From Clostridiaceae bacterium (GTDB lineage Bacteria; Bacillota; Clostridia; Saccharofermentanales; UBA5734), in assembly GCA_012519875.1 (NCBI GenBank), contig JAAYPL010000121.1:1-10576 (forward strand): 10,576 bases of DNA, given 5' to 3'. The notes below the pieces were generated by a model. The model had not been told where the DNA came from and ran no database searches. It worked only from the letters and a program-made list of their open reading frames with translations. The stretch's first letter is position 1, and each line of letters starts with the position of its first letter. Of this stretch, positions 8,085 through 10,576 are shown in pieces. A program made the position numbers and the translations under genes.

Positions 8085-8863
8085 TCAAGCGTCGCATCCC
8101 CATTGCTCTGACCCTGATGCCGGTCGTCATCGTTGCCCTGATGTTGCTCACGGTTTCGACGGTTCGGGCGGAAAAACCACTGGTCGTTGACCAGGCGGAC
8201 GTCCTGACGTGGGAACAGGAGCAGGAACTGGAGGCCATGGCGGCGGCAATCGGTTCGGCCTATGAAATGGATTGCGTCATTGTCACCACCAACGACACCG
8301 AAGGCAAGTCCTCCATGGAGTACGCCGATGACTTTTTTGACTACAACGGCTACGGCGTGGGTGAAAACAACGATGGTGTTCTGCTGCTGCTGGATTTCCA
8401 AAACCGGAAGTTCTGGATCTCCACAACAGGGAAGGCCATTGATGTTCTCACCGACCGGCGCATTGAGAAAATCTTGGATGCCGTGGAGCCCGGCATGATT
8501 GACGGCGATTACTACAGCGCCGCCCGGGCTTTCCTGAAAAAAACCGACAGCTTTTTCAAAGGAAATACCTTGACATTGCTTGAGGGCGTTCTCGGATTCC
8601 TGGTCTCCGGGGGTGCCGGCGTCGGTGTCATCGGCAGTGTACGCCGTCGGTACAGAGGGAAAAGCCGTCGTCCGGTCTTTGCCTATCGGAAGAACAGCTT
8701 GGTTGACATGAGTATTTCCTCGGATCAACTGATCAATTCCTATACCACCAGCCGGACCATTCCGCGGTCGAGCAGTTCATCCGGCGGCGGAGGAGGCGGC
8801 GGAAGTTCGACACACACATCCAGCAGCGGCAGCACACACGGTGGCGGCGGCCGCAGTTTCTGA
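8078..8863 (+). CDS. TPM-domain protein (YdjH-like), secreted or membrane-anchored
   Basis: This 261-residue protein has a signal sequence (KRR at 4-6, hydrophobic core 8-28, likely cleavage near VRAE at 29-32), so the TPM domain at about 35-160 faces the outside. The family motif is clear: DDFFDYNGYGVG, NNDGVLLLLD and WISTTGKAID. A second hydrophobic segment (about 165-187) is followed by a basic stretch (RRRYRGKSRR), which anchors the protein and returns it to the cytoplasm. The tail is low-complexity Ser/Gly ending GGGGRSF, common in TPM proteins. The ATG lies inside the end of the zinc-ribbon gene (7-base overlap) with GGGAGGTG at 8063-8070, so translation is probably coupled. It matches the YdjH position in the B. 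subtilis ydjGHI cluster, although gene order differs here. No biochemical activity can be assigned from the sequence. Confidence 0.93.
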   Translation: MVIKRRIPIALTLMPVVIVALMLLTVSTVRAEKPLVVDQADVLTWEQEQELEAMAAAIGSAYEMDCVIVTTNDTEGKSSMEYADDFFDYNGYGVGENNDGVLLLLDFQNRKFWISTTGKAIDVLTDRRIEKILDAVEPGMIDGDYYSAARAFLKKTDSFFKGNTLTLLEGVLGFLVSGGAGVGVIGSVRRRYRGKSRRPVFAYRKNSLVDMSISSDQLINSYTTSRTIPRSSSSSGGGGGGGSSTHTSSSGSTHGGGGRSF

Positions 8864-8902
8864 TCTTCCGGCGGTCAATTCGATTTGTTTTTCATCATTA
8901 AG

Positions 8903-8936
8903 AAGCCCCTGCAACCTCACATCGCTGCAGGGGCTT
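8903..8936. terminator. Bidirectional intrinsic terminator between convergent genes
   Basis: An 11-bp perfect stem (AAGCCCCTGCA with TGCAGGGGCTT) encloses a 12-base loop. It begins 39 bases after the TPM stop and is followed by TTTAT on the plus strand. On the minus strand it starts right at the nucleotidyltransferase stop codon (8936-8938) and runs into TTCTTAATGA. It probably serves both convergent units. Confidence 0.85.
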
Positions 8937-9703
8937 TATCCATGTGGTGCGCCGGCCGAATCCATATCCGATGTTGCTTGTTGTTGGGCCTGTATTGCCT
9001 TTAGCTCCTTAAGGATGCTCTGTTTGCTTGCTCGACTTGTCTTACCGGGAACTTCTGTTTGCGCTTTCAAAAGCAAATCTTTTGAGCGCTGCTCTTGTGC
9101 TTTTACCTGTGAATAGACATCTTCAGCAAGCGTATTTTGATAGGCAGCTTCAATGAATATACGGGAATCTTCGGGAATACTCTCCCAACTGCCATACAGA
9201 TTTTCAACTGCTGAATGGATTTCCTTCAGTGATATTGGCATGGACTTTTTGTGATGCTCTACCAAGATGCCGATCACATCAGAAAGGTCATTCTTGTATT
9301 TCCTGCCAGACCGCAGCTTCATTGCGATCAGGTATTCGGCCGACACGCTTCGTACTTGAAGGACACCATAAAAGGTTTTGTAGTAAGTTGAAAACTCCGT
9401 AAGCCTTGGAGAATATGAAGCAGTACGTACAAAGTCCGCATTGAGCCAGCCGTTGGGAAGTGAATACTGATCACACACTTGATTGATTGCTTCTTTCATT
9501 GACGAAGATGCGTGGATGATGGCATCCACATCCGTTGTCATATCCCGAAAGGAGTAATTGACCAGGATGGCTGCTCCGCCCACAAGAATGATTTCAGCAG
9601 AGGCCCCTTTTCCGTTCTGTTTGCGGAAGACTTTCGCGAGTTCCTTCAGATAGGTGTCAAGGTTTTCCTTGCTAAATGTATTGATACTATCAAGCAACGT
9701 CAC
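8936..9703 (-). CDS. Nucleotidyltransferase-fold protein (AbiEii/DUF6036-like), paired with the HTH gene
   Basis: This 255-residue protein has the start of a Pol-beta-type nucleotidyltransferase domain: VGGAAILVNYSF (41-52), R53, then TTDVDAI with Asp58 and Asp60 as the expected metal ligands, and a later AMKLRSGRKYKNDLSDVIGIL (128-147) resembling the K...KD..D segment of AbiEii-like proteins. The tail (about 196-245) is charged and Q-rich, probably helical. The start is GTG 9703; the gene overlaps the upstream HTH gene by 14 bases, with GAGG nine bases before the start, so translation is probably coupled. Family knowledge: AbiEii and MntA members transfer nucleotides to tRNA or proteins and act as toxins or antitoxins. 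A toxin role here is inferred from pairing, not shown. The region is AT-richer than the genes to its left, in keeping with acquisition. Confidence 0.82.
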   Translation of the reverse strand: MTLLDSINTFSKENLDTYLKELAKVFRKQNGKGASAEIILVGGAAILVNYSFRDMTTDVDAIIHASSSMKEAINQVCDQYSLPNGWLNADFVRTASYSPRLTEFSTYYKTFYGVLQVRSVSAEYLIAMKLRSGRKYKNDLSDVIGILVEHHKKSMPISLKEIHSAVENLYGSWESIPEDSRIFIEAAYQNTLAEDVYSQVKAQEQRSKDLLLKAQTEVPGKTSRASKQSILKELKAIQAQQQATSDMDSAGAPHG

Positions 9704-10256
9704 GCACCTCTGCCTCTACGATGTTATGCCGCATGAATTCCGCTATGGAGGCTGAACGTGAATCTGACAGTACTTGTTGATCTTTCGTTACCGCAGCCAG
9801 CGCTAACACGCTTGATGGGTATAGAACATCCTTCAACTTTTGAGAGCGAAGGCTGTCGTATTGGTCGTTCCATGGCACATTGTTTATTCGGCTGATATAG
9901 TCAAGCATGGCAAGCAAATACAGGCTTTCCGGATACCATCTTCGGCGATATAGTTCGCTGATTTCATCCTTTTCCAACACATCAATAATAAACGCAATGT
10001 CGCCTGATTCCTTGAGTCTGTGACAAACATTGCTTTTGAACAGTTCAAAATCGATGCGCTTGGTCATGTACGGGATAAGCATTTCTTCCATGGAAATATC
10101 AAGCGTACTTGAAAGTCTGTACACCGTCTCTGCAGTACATCGATCCAGACTTGTTCTGCCGTGATAAAGATCATTTATGGTCGTATATGGCACACCGCTA
10201 TTCTTGGACAGGCGATAGAGAGTCATATTCTTTTGTCTCAATAACTCTTTTATCAT
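9690..10256 (-). CDS. XRE-family HTH protein, likely autorepressor/antitoxin-like partner of the nucleotidyltransferase
   Basis: This 188-residue protein has a Cro/C1-type helix-turn-helix at about residues 1-60 (MTLYRLSKNSGVPYTTINDL, then HGRTSLDRCTAETVYRLSS). The rest (about 66-188) matches no family I can name; it contains YRRRWYPESLYLLAMLDYIS and is predicted by eye to be mostly helical. ATG 10256 was chosen because AGGGAGG sits 7 bases upstream; the in-frame GTG at 10298 lies inside the promoter and upstream of the predicted transcript start, so it cannot be used. The gene is first in a two-gene unit with the overlapping nucleotidyltransferase. A palindrome over its own promoter suggests that it represses itself, perhaps with the C-terminal part sensing or binding the partner. 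An antitoxin role is inference from gene arrangement. Confidence 0.85.
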   Translation of the reverse strand: MIKELLRQKNMTLYRLSKNSGVPYTTINDLYHGRTSLDRCTAETVYRLSSTLDISMEEMLIPYMTKRIDFELFKSNVCHRLKESGDIAFIIDVLEKDEISELYRRRWYPESLYLLAMLDYISRINNVPWNDQYDSLRSQKLKDVLYPSSVLALAAVTKDQQVLSDSRSASIAEFMRHNIVEAEVRDVA

Positions 10257-10263
10257 TTTGGTA

Positions 10264-10270
10264 CCTCCCT
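10264..10270 (-). promoter_or_regulatory. Ribosome binding site AGGGAGG of the HTH gene
   Basis: A strong Shine-Dalgarno sequence lies 7 bases before ATG 10256. The predicted transcript begins near 10271, giving a very short leader of about 15 bases consisting of little more than this site. Confidence 0.85.
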
Positions 10271-10274
10271 TGCG

Positions 10275-10304
10275 GACATTGTATCGGTATACCGACACAA
10301 TGTC
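10275..10304. promoter_or_regulatory. 30-bp palindromic operator overlapping the promoter
   Basis: Arms GACATTGT (10275-10282) and ACAATGTC (10297-10304) flank the perfect 12-bp core TCGGTATACCGA (10284-10295). Fourteen of fifteen base pairs match; only the pair 10283/10296 fails. The core fills the spacer and the arms run into both the -10 and -35 boxes, so a bound dimer would block RNA polymerase. The HTH protein of the same operon is the obvious candidate binder. Confidence 0.85.
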
Positions 10305-10306
10305 AA
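10278..10306 (-). promoter_or_regulatory. Consensus sigma-A/sigma-70 promoter of the HTH-nucleotidyltransferase operon
   Basis: On the minus strand a perfect -35 box TTGACA (10301-10306) is followed after exactly 17 bases by the -10 box TACAAT (10278-10283, 5 of 6). Such a strong promoter usually needs tight repression, which the overlapping palindrome can provide. Confidence 0.88.
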
Positions 10307-10457
10307 TGTGCGAATGACCTTGTATTGGTTTTAATGTTTGTTCGACTTAACTCAACACAATTGTGCAGACGATCATCGCTTTACTTGAGGTTAGAATCTG
10401 TTCGTCTTATAACGCCATTTGAAAAATGGGTATTCTCATACCTATTAAAGAATATCA
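10307..10457. other. Non-coding interval between the HTH promoter and the tRNA terminator
   Basis: No gene is supported here. It holds a 10-bp palindrome CACAATTGTG (10356-10365), two near-identical direct repeats TGTTCG(A/T)CTTA (10339-10349 and 10399-10409), and two overlapping small hairpins: CCATTT/AAATGG (10415-10429) and GGTAT/ATACC (10429-10442). The function of these is unknown. Confidence 0.5.
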
Positions 10458-10502
10458 ATAATCCGAACCCATCTCCTATTGTGAAGATTTGGTTCGGATT
10501 AT
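10458..10502 (-). terminator. Hairpin terminator downstream of tRNA-Lys
   Basis: A perfect 12-bp stem (ATAATCCGAACC with GGTTCGGATTAT) encloses a 21-base loop that contains an inner ATCT/AGAT pairing. On the minus strand it begins 7 bases after the encoded CCA end of the tRNA and is followed by T-rich but not continuous T sequence (TGATATTCTTT). It most likely ends the tRNA transcript. Confidence 0.6.
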
Positions 10503-10509
10503 CGTTGTC

Positions 10510-10576
10510 TGGTGCGCCTTCAGGGACTCGAACCCGGGACCCACTGATTAAGAGTCAGTTGCTCTACCAACTGAGC
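10510..10576 (-). tRNA. tRNA-Lys (anticodon CTT), 5' end outside the window
   Basis: Reading the minus strand from the right edge: the D arm (GCTCAGTTGGTAGAGC), an anticodon stem ACTGA/TCAGT around loop CTCTTAA with anticodon CTT, the variable loop, and a T arm with GGTTCGAGTCC. One T-stem pair (50-64) is C-T. The 3' half of the acceptor stem is AAGGCGC, followed by discriminator A and an encoded CCA. The first nine nucleotides, including the 5' acceptor strand, lie beyond base 10576. Confidence 0.93.

Noticed and set aside
7964..8728. Minus-strand open frame (254 codons) across the TPM gene
   Set aside because: It overlaps the well-supported signal-peptide and TPM coding sequence and has no independent support.
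10256..10298. GTG at 10298 as start of the HTH gene
   Set aside because: It lies within the promoter spacer and palindrome and upstream of the predicted transcript start, whereas ATG 10256 has an ideal AGGGAGG site.
1..10576. CRISPR array, insertion sequence, integrase or other transposase
   Set aside because: No regularly spaced repeats, no terminal inverted repeats around a gene and no recombinase motifs were found on either strand.

Overview
The window looks like part of a Bacillota chromosome, most likely from the class Clostridia. The evidence is strong AGGAGG-type ribosome binding sites, a ClpE-type unfoldase (N-terminal zinc finger, no Clp_N repeats), a DUF975 membrane protein and a gene trio resembling Bacillus subtilis ydjI-ydjG-ydjH. 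Base composition of the main genes is near 52-55% G+C in rows I counted by hand. The genus cannot be told from the sequence.

Layout. Positions 1-1123 hold the 3' part of uvrA (nucleotide excision repair). A ClpE-like AAA+ unfoldase gene (1142-3505) follows after only 18 bases on the same strand, so the two are probably co-transcribed. argJ (3539-4747, minus strand) converges on it; no other arginine genes are in the window. A divergent intergenic region with AT-rich promoter-like boxes separates argJ from a plus-strand block: a DUF975 membrane protein (4889-5698), an SPFH-domain protein with a polyglutamine linker and C-terminal double zinc ribbon (5771-6997), a zinc-ribbon protein with one C-terminal membrane helix (7041-8084), and a secreted or membrane-anchored TPM-domain protein (8078-8863). 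The last three form a tight unit that ends in a strong hairpin at 8903-8936. In B. subtilis the equivalent proteins work with PspA in the membrane-stress response; no pspA gene is visible here.

Positions 8936-10306 are different: AT-richer (40-48% G+C in hand-counted rows), on the minus strand, and holding a two-gene module of an XRE-type HTH protein and an overlapping nucleotidyltransferase-fold protein. Its promoter has a perfect TTGACA box, a 17-base spacer and TACAAT, and is covered by a 30-bp palindrome with one mismatched pair. This is the layout expected of an autoregulated toxin-antitoxin-like or abortive-infection-like module, and it is the least characterised part of the window. About 200 bases of non-coding sequence follow, then a hairpin terminator and a truncated tRNA-Lys(CTT) gene on the minus strand at the window's right edge. 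A module lying next to a tRNA gene suggests acquired DNA, but no integrase is present and the att evidence is weak.
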